In this document: positions 1 to 11,025 of the stretch, in pieces
How the letters are laid out: the number at the start of each line of letters is the position of its first letter
Position numbering within the stretch: position 1 is the first letter of the stretch
Assembly: GCA_936450465.1 (NCBI GenBank)
Contig: OW388297.1
Span: 49,635,630 to 49,699,629, forward strand
Source: Gibbula magus
Lineage: Eukaryota > Mollusca > Gastropoda > Trochida > Trochidae
DNA: 64,000 nucleotides
Reading direction: 5' to 3'
Translations under genes and position numbers: made by a program
The notes under the pieces: model-generated
What the model was told of the DNA's origin: nothing
What the model saw: the letters and a program-made list of their open reading frames with translations, nothing else
Databases searched by the model: none

Positions 1-3000
1 TGTAAAGCGTTTACGATCAATTGTTAGTTCATTCATGTTGTGTAACTACCGTTGCACTGCATGTAAAGCTCGGACACATTGCTCGTGTATACCGCACATA
101 CACGTGCTTCACGCTATATATAGCGTTTACGATCAATTGTTAGACTAAGTTCATTCATGTTGTGTAACTACTGTTGCACTGCATGTAAAGATCGGACACA
201 TTGCTCGTGTATACCGCACACATACGTGCTTCACGCTATATATAAAGCGTTTACGATCAATTGTTAGTTCATTCATGTTGTGTAACTACTGTTGCACTGA
301 ATGTAAAGATCGGACACATTGCTCGTGTATACCGCACACACACGTGCTACACGCTATATAAAGCGTTTACGATCAATTGTTAGTTCATTCATGTTGTGTA
401 ACTACTGTTGCACTGCATGTAAAGATCGGACACATTACTCGTGTATACCACACACACACGTGCTTCACGCTATATGTAAAGCGTTTACGATCAATTGTTA
501 GTTCATTCATGTTGTGTAACTACCGTTGCACTGCATGTAAAGATCGGACAAATTGCTCGTGTATACCGCACACACACGTGCTCCACGCTATATGTAAAGC
601 GTTTACGATCAATTGTTAGTTCATTCATGTTGTGTAACTACCGTTGCACTGCATGTAAAGATCGGACACATTGCTCGTGTATACCATACACACATGTACT
701 CCACGCTGTATATAAAGCGTTTACGATCAATTGTTAGTTCATTCATGTTGTGTAACTACCGTTGCACTGCATGTAAAGATCGGACACATTGCTCGTGTAT
801 ACCATACACACACGTGCTCCACGCTATATGTAAAGCGTTTACGATCAATTGTTAGTTCATTCATGTTGTGTAACTACTGTTGCACTGAATGTAAAGATCG
901 GACACATTGCTCGTGTATACCGCACACACACGTGCTACACGCTATATAAAGCGTTTACGATCAATTGTTAGTTCATTCATGTTGTGTAACTACTGTTGCA
1001 CTGCATGTAAAGATCGGACACATTACTCGTGTATACCACACACACACGTGCTTCACGCTATATGTAAAGCGTTTACGATCAATTGTTAGTTCATTCATGT
1101 TGTGTAACTACCGTTGCACTGCATGTAAAGATCGGACAAATTGCTCGTGTATACCGCACACACACGTGCTCCACGCTATATGTAAAGCGTTTACGATCAA
1201 TTGTTAGTTCATTCATGTTGTGTAACTACCGTTGCACTGCATGTAAAGATCGGACACATTGCTCGTGTATACCATACACACATGTACTCCACGCTGTATA
1301 TAAAGCGTTTACGATCAATTGTTAGTTCATTCATGTTGTGTAACTACCGTTGCACTGCATGTAAAGATCGGACACATTGCTCGTGTATACCATACACACA
1401 CGTGCTCCACGCTATATGTAAAGCGTTTACGATCAATTGTTAGTTCATTCATGTTGTGTAACTACCGTTGCACTGCATGTAAAGATCGGACACATTGCTC
1501 GTGTATACCGTACACACACGTACTCCACGCTGTATATAAAGCGTTTACGATCAATTGTTAGTTCATTCATGTTGTGTAACTACCGTTGCACTGCATGTAA
1601 AGATCGGACACATTGCTCACGTATACCGCACACACACGTGCTCCACGCTATATATAGTGTTTACGATCAATTGTTAGTTCATTCATGTTGTGTAACTACC
1701 GTTGCACTGCATGTAAAGATCGGACACATTGCTCGTGTATACCGCACACACACGTGCTACACGCTATATAAAGCGTTTACGATCAATTGTTAGTTCATTC
1801 ATGTTGTGTAACTACTGTTGCACTGCATGTAAAGATCGGACACATTACTCGTGTATACCACACACACACGTGCTTCACGCTATATGTAAAGCGTTTACGA
1901 TCAATTGTTAGTTCATTCATGTTGTGTAACTACCGTTGCACTGCATGTAAAGATTGGACAAATTGCTCGTGTATACCGCACACACACGTGCTCCACGCTA
2001 TATGTAAAGCGTTTACGATCAATTGTTAGTTCATTCATGTTGTGTAACTACCGTTGCACTGCATGTAAAGATCGGACACATTGCTCGTGTATACCATACA
2101 CACATGTACTCCACGCTGTATATAAAGCGTTTACGATCAATTGTTAGTTCATTCATGTTGTGTAACTACCGTTGCACTGCATGTAAAGATCGGACACATT
2201 GCTCGTGTATACCATACACACACGTGCTCCACGCTATATGTAAAGCGTTTACGATCAATTGTTAGTTCATTCATGTTGTGTAACTACCGTTGCACTGCAT
2301 GTAAAGATCGGACACATTGCTCGTGTATACCGTACACACACGTACTCCACGCTGTATATAAAGCGTTTACGATCAATTGTTAGTTCATTCATGTTGTGTA
2401 ACTACCGTTGCACTGCATGTAAAGATCGGACACATTGCTCATGTATACCGCACACACACGTGCTCCACGCTATATATAGTGTTTACGATCAATTGTTAGT
2501 TCATTCATGTTGTGTAACTACCGTTGCACTGCATGTAAAGATCGGACACATTGCTCATGTATACCGCACACACACGTGCTCCACGCTATATATAGTGTTT
2601 ACGATCAATTGTTAGTTCATTCATGTTGTGTAACTACCGTTGCACTGCATGTAAAGATCGGACACTTTGCTCGTGTATACCGCACACACACGTGCTCCAC
2701 GCTATATATAGCGTTTACGATCAATTGTTAGTTCATTCATGTTGTGTAACTACCGTTGCACTGCATGTAAAGATCGGACACATTGCTCATGTATACCGCA
2801 CACACACGTGCTCCACGCTATATATAGTGTTCACGATCAATTGTTAGTTCATTCATGTTGTGTAACTACCGTTGCACTGCATGTAAAGATCGGACACTTT
2901 GCTCGTGTATACCGCACACACACGTGCTCCACGCTATATATAGCGTTTACGATCAATTGTTAGTTCATTCATGTTGTGTAACTACCGTTGCACTGCATGT

Positions 3001-3668
3001 AAAGATCGGACACATTGCTCGTGTATACCGCACACACACGTGCTCCACGCTGTATATAAAGCGTTTACGATCAATTGTTAGTTCATTCATGTTGTGTAAC
3101 TACCGTTGCACTGCATGTAAAGATCGGACACATTACTCGTGTATACCACACACACACGTGCTTCACGCTATATGTAAAGCGTTTACGATCAATTGTTAGT
3201 TCATTCATGTTGTGTAACTACCGTTGCACTGCATGTAAAGATCGGACACATTGCTCGTGTATACCGCACACACACGTGCTCCACGCTATATATAAAGCGT
3301 TTACGATCAATTGTTGGTTCATTCATGTAGTATAACTACCGTTGCACTGCATGGAAAGCTCGGACACATTGCTCGTGTATACCGCACACACACGTGCTCC
3401 ACACTGTATAAAAAGCGTTTACGATCAATTGTTAGTTCATTCATGTTGTGTAACTACTGTTGCACTGCATGTAAAGATCGGACACATTGCTCGTTTATAC
3501 CGCACACACACGTGCCCCACGCTGTATATAAAGCGTTTACGATCAATTGTTAGTTCATTCATGTAGTATAACTACCGTTGCACTGCATGCAAAGCTCGGA
3601 CACATTGCTCGTGTATACCGCACACACACGTGCTCCACGCTATACATGTATGTAAAGCGTTTACGATC
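1..3668. repeat. 118-bp satellite array with higher-order repeats
   Basis: About 31 head-to-tail units of 116-118 bp run from the window edge (so the array is cut) to about 3668. Each unit contains AAGCGTTTACGATCAATTGT, GTTCATTCATGTTGTGTAAC, GTAAAGATCGGACACATT and ACACACACGTGCT. Diagnostic variants recur as blocks: the group at 319-855 is repeated near 907-1443 and 1729-2265. The spacings are 588 and 822 bp, i.e. 5 and 7 units, which is a higher-order repeat. Between about 2480 and 2960 a 116-bp variant pair alternates. Short overlapping plus-strand ORFs arise only because the unit has few stops; they are not genes. Confidence 0.97.
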
Positions 3669-3756
3669 AATTGTCATTGAGCGTATCAATTGCAAATTAT
3701 TGCATTTAATATTATGGTTTATGATACATGTATAATTGTGTATAATTCAAGCAGTG

Positions 3757-4119
3757 TTAAAGGAGCAGTAGCACGTTTTTTTCAAATTTTATTTAAAAAA
3801 AATTCCCATTTATAATAATAGTCTATGTCATTTATATTTACTTTAGAGGGTTAAAAATCTTATTACACAAACCAATTATCCGTAGTGGTAATAACAATGT
3901 TGCGTATAAAGCAAAAATTGCATGGCGGCCATTTTATTGTGAACACAATTTATTATTTTGAATGACAAAAATGATTCCCATGGCTTTACGGAACCATGTA
4001 CACTCATTTTTTAACTTGATTTTCCGAGGAGAGAAGGGTGTTTTACTATTAGTGAGATTATTTTTCAAATACATTTCATCAACTTATTTCAGCGAATAAA
4101 CGTGCTACTGCCCCTTTAA
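3757..4119. mobile_element. TTAA-flanked MITE, copy 1
   Basis: The left end reads TTAAAGGAGCAGTAGCACG and the right end is its near-complement CGTGCTACTGCCCCTTTAA. This gives short terminal inverted repeats bounded by TTAA at 3757-3760 and 4116-4119. The interior of about 360 bp is AT-rich and non-coding. A second copy lies at 17066-17424 in the opposite orientation. TTAA target duplication is typical of the piggyBac superfamily, so a piggyBac-related MITE is inferred. No transposase is present. Confidence 0.85.
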
Positions 4120-4184
4120 CATAATGACTGTTACTTACAAAACTGCGATTGTTATTTCACACCCTTTAGTTGAATTTAATCATG

Positions 4185-4995
4185 TTACTTATTTTGACTT
4201 AGGTTGATGATCATTTTGAGTTTGGTATCCTCACACACTGCATCAAAGTGGGAACTGTTGGCGATCTTCCTAACCGTCCCGTCAAGCATCTTTATGAGTA
4301 TGACCCCACTGGTTACCCAGGATGCCTCAACTTTTCTCTTCGAAGACAAGCTGGCGGGCCCTTCGAGCTAACGCTGCTCGGGGTCCGGTAAGATCTTCAT
4401 TAATGAAGACCTTGCGGGATCCAGGAGGTTTCACGTGTTTGAGTTGCGATCTGAACTTGAGGATTGCACGTTTTGATGCATTGCTCACAAAACGAACAAT
4501 AGCAGGTCTTGGATTGTCCTTTGGTGTGGCTGGTCGTTTGAGTATACGATGACTAATATCTGTATCACCGCGAGTGAGTTTAACCCCGATCGACTTGGCC
4601 ACATCCAACACTAATATAACTGGTCAGTTTCTTCATCCTCCGACTCTGGTAATCCTGAGATTCTGATGTTATTCCTCCGAGTACTGCTCACTTCTATCGA
4701 GCTTATTGGTGAGAGTTTCTATTATCAGTTCTTGTTCCACAAGTTTAGTTGACACTTTCTCATCAATAATTTTGTTTTGTGAAATTATTTGTTCCATTTC
4801 TTGACGAAACATTGGTCTTATCACCTCTGCGACGTTAGAGCTTATAGCTGAGAGAACATCAGTGTTGTTTAATGCTTTAACGATTTCACCAATCAGGTTG
4901 TCAGAGGTAGAGGTTGTAACTGATACATTTAATCCTTCGTCACTCATCATGTTTGATGAGTCAGAACTTGAGCTATTCATACAAGGGCGTTTCAA
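4185..4995 (-). pseudogene. LINE ORF1 (L1-type RRM/CTD protein) pseudogene
   Basis: On the minus strand an N-terminal part (4669-4995) has a Ser-rich head and a heptad-like Leu/Ile/Val segment that looks like a coiled coil. It is followed by the ORF1p core (4327-4611), with VLDVAKSIGV, a basic RRM-like stretch, and KVFINEDLTGPRAALARRAR. After a frameshift at about 4325 the C-terminal domain continues (WVTSGVILIKMLDGTVRKIA) to a TAA at 4185-4187. The INEDLT..R..LARRAR and W.TSG.I.IK patterns are those of LINE ORF1 nucleic-acid chaperones, which bind element RNA. At least three frameshifts (about 4325, 4615 and 4670) break it. A related C-terminal fragment lies at 44919-45138. No RT follows. 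Confidence 0.8.
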
Positions 4996-5221
4996 GTCAA
5001 AGTCTGTCTCCGAGTCGGGAGAAGTCTTTTACGTTTAGACGTGAATGGCGTACTTGTGACAGGTTAATCCATGCGATTATAAAGTTAGAGTCAACCACAA
5101 TGAAAAACGTTTGTACTTACTCAGTAGCGTTGTGATAACTCCGTGATATTTCCGTGAAATCCAAAGAAATTATATACACATCACAAAGCACAAAAAACGA
5201 TGAGTTAACAACTGACACATT

Positions 5222-5392
5222 CAAATGATCGCTCGAAGGAAAATGGACTCACATGAATTAACTGAACAATGTACATTCGTTTAGAAGTATTTTATTTTAT
5301 TTATTGAAGTGTATTATTTAACCATTGGTAACACTTACTAACCTTTTCGTGTGATCACGTTCAGTAAGAAAAACGTGCTACAGCGCCTTTAA
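5222..5392. repeat. Dispersed repeat ending in an extra MITE terminus
   Basis: 5222-5360 aligns by eye with 6765-6890; the shared landmarks are CTCGAAGG, AATGGACTC, ATGTACATTCGTTT and ACCTTTTCGT. It ends with AAACGTGCTACAGCGCCTTTAA (5371-5392), a diverged copy of the right terminus of the TTAA MITE. This suggests a longer relative sharing the left end at 3757, or a separate decayed copy. Non-coding. Confidence 0.55.
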
Positions 5393-6764
5393 TGGAAAGG
5401 AAGAAATTGAAAGTACGTCCCGACAACGTCAACCTTTGAATATGTGATTCTTAGAAATGTCAGATTATCCAGTTATAGAAAACTGCTTGCAAAACAATTT
5501 GTGTACTTATTTACAAATAAATTTTAACAATTTTTCCAAACATGATACGTCACGGGACTTGATTGTCTTAATATCAAATTTCGTGGACTCACCTTATTAG
5601 AAATATACCTCTCGCAATTACTTTCCTTTAACAGTATCTCTCAAATGAGTCACACGATCATAATTTCAAGTAAATTTTGTCATTTTGAAAGGAATAGTTG
5701 ACAGATGCCTTCGGAGACTAAAATATTAAGTGAAAAATGACACCTTGGAGCGCCAATGAAGTTTAAATTCAATATACTTTAACATTCGCTTACAGAGAAT
5801 TTTTCTATTTGTTTGCCGTGAAATCATCAGTGTTTACTTGGAACTGAAATGTGATATTATTGCTTTTTCAGGAATGGAGAGATAGACATAACACCAATAT
5901 CACAATTTCAATTTTTTAAAGTTACAATTTCGTAAAGAACATGTAAATAGATGAACAATTTTCTGCTATTGCCAATAGTGGTCGAAAATATAACAATATT
6001 TGTTTACTATCTAAATAACATGTATTTCTGATTATATGGTAACAGTATTTTCAATGTTTTAGTTTAAATGTGGGATCGAAACTGTGACTTGCTTAATCTG
6101 ACCGATTGACCCAACAACCAAAGACGTATTTAGCTGATAAGGTAGCAAAGTTTTCATGATCAAGTAATTTAGGTTCTTAGGCCTAGCTACATCATCTTAT
6201 CTTCGTAGTTGTTTTATTTTCGAAATTCGTAATACACCTCGATCAAGTCTGTGCAACGTATCTATAACATATTGAAATTGGGATACATTCGTGAACACCC
6301 TCGCGATATTTACAAATGTCATACATTCAAGTGTGGTTGCAGGTAAATTACAACGCGTTGCACGTACAGTGCGAAACGCTAGGGACTTTTCAGTTCCTTG
6401 TTTATCCGAGAGGAGATTTCACATATATACCAATATTCTTAACAAGGAACCTTTTTTGAAACAACATTTAACAAGTCTGTTAATTTTATATGTGTTTCGA
6501 AATCGACTTTTATGGTTTTCTGGTAGGTTACTTACCAATCTTACTCTCTGCATTCATGGATAGCAACACCTGACAAGTGCCATGTTTCGGTGATTTACCA
6601 AGCTTTTTTAACAAAGAACTCTTAAAATAAAATATATATAACAAGTTCACTCTTACAAACACTTTAAAATATAGAGCGGCATTTTAATGTGTAAATGGCC
6701 GCTCTAAGGTAGTTCAAGTGATCTGACTGATGTAGCGATACCTAAACACTCAGAATAAAACAAA
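5393..6764. other. AT-rich sequence, no gene recognised
   Basis: I see no coding reading frame, RNA gene or ordered repeat here. The only local structure is an AGAGCGGC/GCCGCTCT inverted repeat close to 6675-6705. Confidence 0.5.
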
Positions 6765-6896
6765 CCAAAAAACTCGAAGGGAAATGGACTCGAAGGGCTA
6801 AACCGAACCATGTACATTCGTTTTAGAACTCTCATAATTGATTGAGGAGTATTATCTAGCCTTAGTTTACACCTATTTACCTTTTCGTAAGAGCAA
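6765..6896. repeat. Second copy of the 5222-5360 repeat
   Basis: Diverged direct copy of 5222-5360. It ends at the TTAA that opens the 10 kb element, so it is the pre-insertion flank. Confidence 0.5.
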
Positions 6897-7950
6897 TTAA
6901 GGCGACCCGATTTTATTATGGAAACCCGAGATTCCATAATTGACCAACGTAAATAACATAAGTGAGAAGTTCAAATTCTATCAAAAACCTATTTTTATAC
7001 TTTAACTAAGATATTGACGAAAATTCCAACTTTCTACCCCGCACCGTACGTGAGATACAGACCCCCTTGCCCATGGGTATGCCCATGGGAAAGTTTGCCC
7101 ATGGGCCGGCCCATGGGCGAGAGGTTGTTAAAATTTGAGTTACACAAAAAATATTTTCTAATTTTTAATAATGGGTCTAGCAGTAACATATTTTAGGTAT
7201 TTGTGAACTCCCCCCATGCAAAGGAAATTATTTTTCCCATGGGCGAGATTTCCCATGGGCGAGACTTCGCCCATGGGCCAGGTTTCCCATGGGCGGATTT
7301 CCCATGGGCCAATGTTGACTTTGGCAAACATATAATGGTTGTGAAATGTTGACTTTGAAAAAAAAATTTTGTGAAATGTTGACTTTGGAAAAAATAGAAT
7401 GTTTGTGAAATGTTGACTTTGAAAAAAAAATGTTTGTGAAATGTTGACTTTGAAAACAAAAGGTTTGTGAAATGTTTGCTTTGGAAAAAATAGAATGTTT
7501 GTGAAATGTTGACTTTGGAAATATTGATTTTTAAAATATTTATTGATTTTGGTGGAAGTGTTACTTTGATAAAATATGGACTTGTTGATTTTAATACATA
7601 TTTTGAGTTATATGAATGGTTGACTTATGAAATATTCATTTTAGTGAAATGTTGTGTAGTTTAAGTTTAACTTATATAAAATGTTAACTTTGGTGACTTT
7701 GAAAAAGATATTTTGAGTTTAGTAAAATGTTGACTTTAATCACATATTTACTTTGATGAAATGTTGACTTTTAAAAGATATTTTGAGTTAAGCGAATTGT
7801 TGACTTATGTTGACTTTGGAAATATGTATTGACTTTGACGAAGTTTGCATATATCATGAAATATTAATATTTCTATTCTATTGACTTTGGTTTAGTTTGA
7901 AATGTTGACTGTTATATTAGTTTATTAATTTATGGTTTGACTGACCCTTC
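6897..7950. repeat. Left TIR arm with CCATGG palindromes and GTTGACTTTG repeats
   Basis: The first 115 bp are unique. Four GCCCATGGG motifs follow at 7068-7115 and five more at 7235-7312. From 7310 to about 7950 there is a diverging series of TTTGTGAAATGTTGACTTTG-like units of roughly 30 bp. The arm matches 15340-16907 in reverse complement. Confidence 0.85.
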
Positions 7951-8490
7951 ACACAAGAAATAACTACAACGGGTTGTTAGTCAACGGTATGTGCATCAAT
8001 TAACATAATTGAATATACATGAGTGTCAATGACACGCTAATGAATAATGATACGCTAGTAAAGTAAATATATGTATAAACGTTTATATCAAGTACACACA
8101 CATTGTGTTAAGTGTAATTCAGCGTCGTGTAAAGTACTTACGCAATAAAGAATAACAATTTTTATTTGTAATTGTAATTCACTTTCATTTCTGAGGAATT
8201 AGCAAAATCTGCTAGCCGTACACTTGGAGTAATTATAAAAATAGAAACTTTTAGGGGTATGTCTTTTGGTGTTTTCCTGCTTCCCTTTTACGTTCTCACC
8301 TCAATACTCAGAGTTAATTATGCTTTGGCACTTTCTTACCTCGAAATAGAGTGTAAATATGACATTACAATCTTATGCTTATGTTATTTTACTTTCTGGT
8401 TATTGATGTCATATTTATTGTGAAACAAGGATGTGATAAAAGGTAACATATATTTCATACAATGTGTACATGCCTCCGACTGCATGACTG
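7951..8490. other. No gene recognised
   Basis: AT-rich interior of the 10 kb element. Nothing supportable was seen on either strand. Confidence 0.5.
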
Positions 8491-8515
8491 CATATACATA
8501 TATATATATATATAT

Positions 8516-8569
<54 letters not shown>

Positions 8570-8595
8570 TACATATATATATATATATATATATG
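8491..8595. repeat. (TA)n microsatellite
   Basis: TA dinucleotides interrupted by TGTA, CACACA and CATACA. The short Tyr/Ile ORFs here are artefacts. Confidence 0.95.
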
Positions 8596-8969
8596 TACCG
8601 TTAAAACAATATTATGTAATCGCCGTATCTTGACTTGTATCGAGCACCTTCATTGTTCCCGGGCCATAAACTGTGCGTAGAATGTAGACATCTTTGATGG
8701 GCATTCTAGAAGTAGAATGTAGAAAGTAGAATTTGTTTTGATTGTGGCGTAGGCGATAGGTGTAGGCGATACGAGGACAGACTATACCAATAAAGGCTAC
8801 TATTTAGTAGGATGTCCTATTTCACTGTTCCATTTCAGTCATTGGTGTTACGTTAATCTATTTCTAAGAACTGGCTGACAAATGGCTGTCTGGAGAATGG
8901 GTGATATGTCCCTTCTGTATTTTTCTGCATAGCTTTCTGTTGAAACTATGATAATTTCAATGACTAATA

Positions 8970-9348
8970 AAACTACAATTGGTCGATCTATTAGTCAAAT
9001 CCTACACGTTAGGCCCAGATCGCGATGCTGTTCTCAATTCAAGTTTGCATGTGGGGATATTTATTTGCATTACTGAGACTCCTATTAGTACCTCGGCTTT
9101 TGGTTTGATGAACGCCTTGATTTTAAATTAGCCATACATCAACTGACAAAATCGGTCGGTAGAGCTCTGGGTGCTCTCTGTACTAAGTTTTATACAACTC
9201 ATTAGTACAACCTATTCTCAGCTACGGAGCGGCAATATGGGGGCTTTATGTACATAAAGAAATTAATACTGTTCAAAATCGGGCCTATCGGTTTTTTCTT
9301 GGAGCTAACAGTACATCTTCAAATATCGCCAGTAGAGGTGATATGGGT
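8970..9348 (+). pseudogene. LINE reverse transcriptase thumb fragment
   Basis: In conceptual reading the plus strand gives VRPRSRCCSQFKFACGD, then YLGFWFDERLDFKLA from 9089. After one frameshift near 9197 it gives LVQPILSYGAAIWG and RAYRFFLGANSTSSNIASRG. The order YLG.W.DE, PILSYG..IWG and QN.A.RF.LG is the post-palm thumb of metazoan non-LTR retrotransposon RTs. Two stops near 9079 and 9087 and the frameshift make it inactive. It runs directly into a GTAT microsatellite. The 3' end of a similar-strand LINE lies at 14737-15211, so both could be pieces of one split copy. Confidence 0.8.
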
Positions 9349-9475
9349 GCATGTATGTATGTATGTATGTATGTATGTATGTATGTATGTATGTATGTAT
9401 GTATGTATGTATGTATGTATGTATGTATGTATGTATGTATGTATGTATGTATGTATGTATGTATGTATGTATGTA

Positions 9476-9513
<38 letters not shown>

Positions 9514-9570
9514 TGTGTGTGTTTGTGTGTGTGTATGTGTGTATGTATGTATGTATGTCTGTATGTATCT
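9349..9570. repeat. (GTAT)n then (GT)n microsatellite
   Basis: About 130 bp of GTAT repeats followed by about 60 bp of GT with TTTGTG interruptions, then GTAT again. ORFs on both strands here are low-complexity artefacts. Confidence 0.97.
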
Positions 9571-9837
9571 GATATTTGTGTATCTATTTATGTGAGTGTG
9601 TAAGAGATGACATGATTGAGTATGATCGGATGAGCGAGCCATAATTGTGAGTGAACGACAGTATGTGAAGAAGTGTGCCGTGTGCGCGTCTGTGTACTGT
9701 AGAAAGTGTTTATCTGTTTATAATATATCATTTATTCAAATTGTATTATTGTGATATTAAATGGCCGTGTCCTGTTTTTATACTTTAAAGTATGTATATA
9801 TTGTATGTTATTGTAACTTGAAGCACAAGACACTTTA

Positions 9838-9841
<4 letters not shown>

Positions 9842-9903
<62 letters not shown>
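9842..9903. repeat. (TC)n microsatellite
   Basis: About 31 uninterrupted TC units. Confidence 0.97.
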
Positions 9904-9905
<2 letters not shown>

Positions 9906-10689
9906 GTAATCGCAGTGACCGGTTAGTTGTGTAATAGCTCGCCCATCCGTTAATTAGCGTTGATCCGAATGAATACACACCCAGTATGTCTACCACAGAT
10001 GTCGTCAACACGTAATCATATGGTCTAGTGCCTCGAGAATCCATTTCCTGTTTATTGTTCCAATATTATAATGTTCAGGAGCAATGTACCTGATGAAGGA
10101 ATGAGTATGTAGTCCGAAACTTCGTGCATTTTCACATTAAAGAAGTTGTTATCCAGAAAATATTCCTGTTCTTATGTATACCACTTCTAAATGTCCTTCA
10201 AAGACCTAAATCAATGCAGTTAAATCAGTATCATATATCAAATATGTTCGTGTTGTGTAGTGATAGTAATGGGAACTGTTTACGTACCGATGAATCCCAT
10301 TGTGACATTACCATAATGACTCTTAAAATGGTACTTTGAGCAATGGTCAGTAGTTAAAATAACACCAATGATAATGTTTGCAGTTTTATAATCACCCATT
10401 GAAAGAGGTCGGGGTTGGGGAGTTGAAGTGGAAATTACTACTGCAAATGCAATACACACAACGGCTTCTGATTTGTGAAGTTGAATTTGGCCGGAATCCG
10501 TCAAATGTTCAAAACTTGACTGTGCTGACCAGTAGACTCACGCTTGAGTGATGTTGTGGTCCTGGTTGAATCAGAGAGTGGCAGAGATGATATGTGTTCT
10601 GTTCTGGTGTCAACGTTGCATTTATCATTATAAATGCTGTTGGAATGACACGGTTTGTTAATGTAAAGTACGGCTACTAATATAATTGC
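9904..10689. other. No gene recognised
   Basis: Unique-looking, moderately AT-rich sequence with no supportable reading frame or RNA. Confidence 0.45.
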
Positions 10690-10720
10690 AGACAGACAGA
10701 CAGACAGATAGTTTATTTAA
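10690..10720 (-). mobile_element. LINE 3' tail with AATAAA and (CTGT)n
   Basis: Read on the minus strand, this is GTGAGACTTAAATAAACTAT followed by CTGT repeats. The plus-strand tail at 15176-15211 has the same arrangement (GAGACTGAATAAACTATCTG). The shared tail shows that two copies of one LINE family end here in opposite orientations. Confidence 0.75.
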
Positions 10721-10845
10721 GTCTCACAAACTTACAGACAATGTACACACACATAAAATATGTTTTAAAATGCAATGAGCCACTCTATATAAAGGGTTAT
10801 GAGAGACTATTATTATTTAATCTTGCCTAGGTACTATTCAAAATT

Positions 10846-11025
10846 TCAAAATTTGCCTCCACCCTTTTCGACCGTGGCATCAAAATTATCCTCCTTTGGA
10901 ATCATTCGAAACTTTATTAATGGTCCTTGCGACCCGAGTGAGAGAACAGCTCCGCTGAAATCGCTCGTTAAATCTCCGTACTCATCTTCATCAACTATTA
11001 TTATTGCAGGCACTCTCTGCTTCCT
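10846..11025 (-). other. Uncharacterised short reading frame upstream of a LINE tail
   Basis: The minus strand carries about 59 codons without a stop, closed by TGA at 10846-10848. They read as ordinary protein-like sequence (VPAIIIVDEDEYGDLTSDF near the start, PLIKFRMIPKEDNFDATVEK near the end). A TAA precedes it directly, so there is no start codon. It lies 130 bp 5' of the (CTGT)n LINE tail on the same strand, so it may be a decayed 3' coding segment of that element. I recognise no domain. It could equally be a chance frame or a stray exon. Confidence 0.3.

Noticed and set aside
319..3735. Series of 60-118 residue ORFs on the plus strand
   Set aside because: They repeat with the satellite period and exist only because the unit has one stop per frame cycle.
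4203..4386. Apparent host exon on the plus strand (open frame starting DDHFEFGILTHC, flanked by AG and GTAAGA)
   Set aside because: The opposite strand gives the LINE ORF1 C-terminal domain in the correct order with neighbouring ORF1 sequence, so the plus frame is its antisense shadow.
7014..7196. Pro/Met-rich ORF duplicated at 16596-16790
   Set aside because: The similarity is the DNA-level TIR match; the residues come from CCCATGGG palindromes.
9248..9642. Cys/Val/Tyr-rich and Thr/His/Ile-rich ORFs
   Set aside because: Translations of the GTAT/GT microsatellite on both strands.
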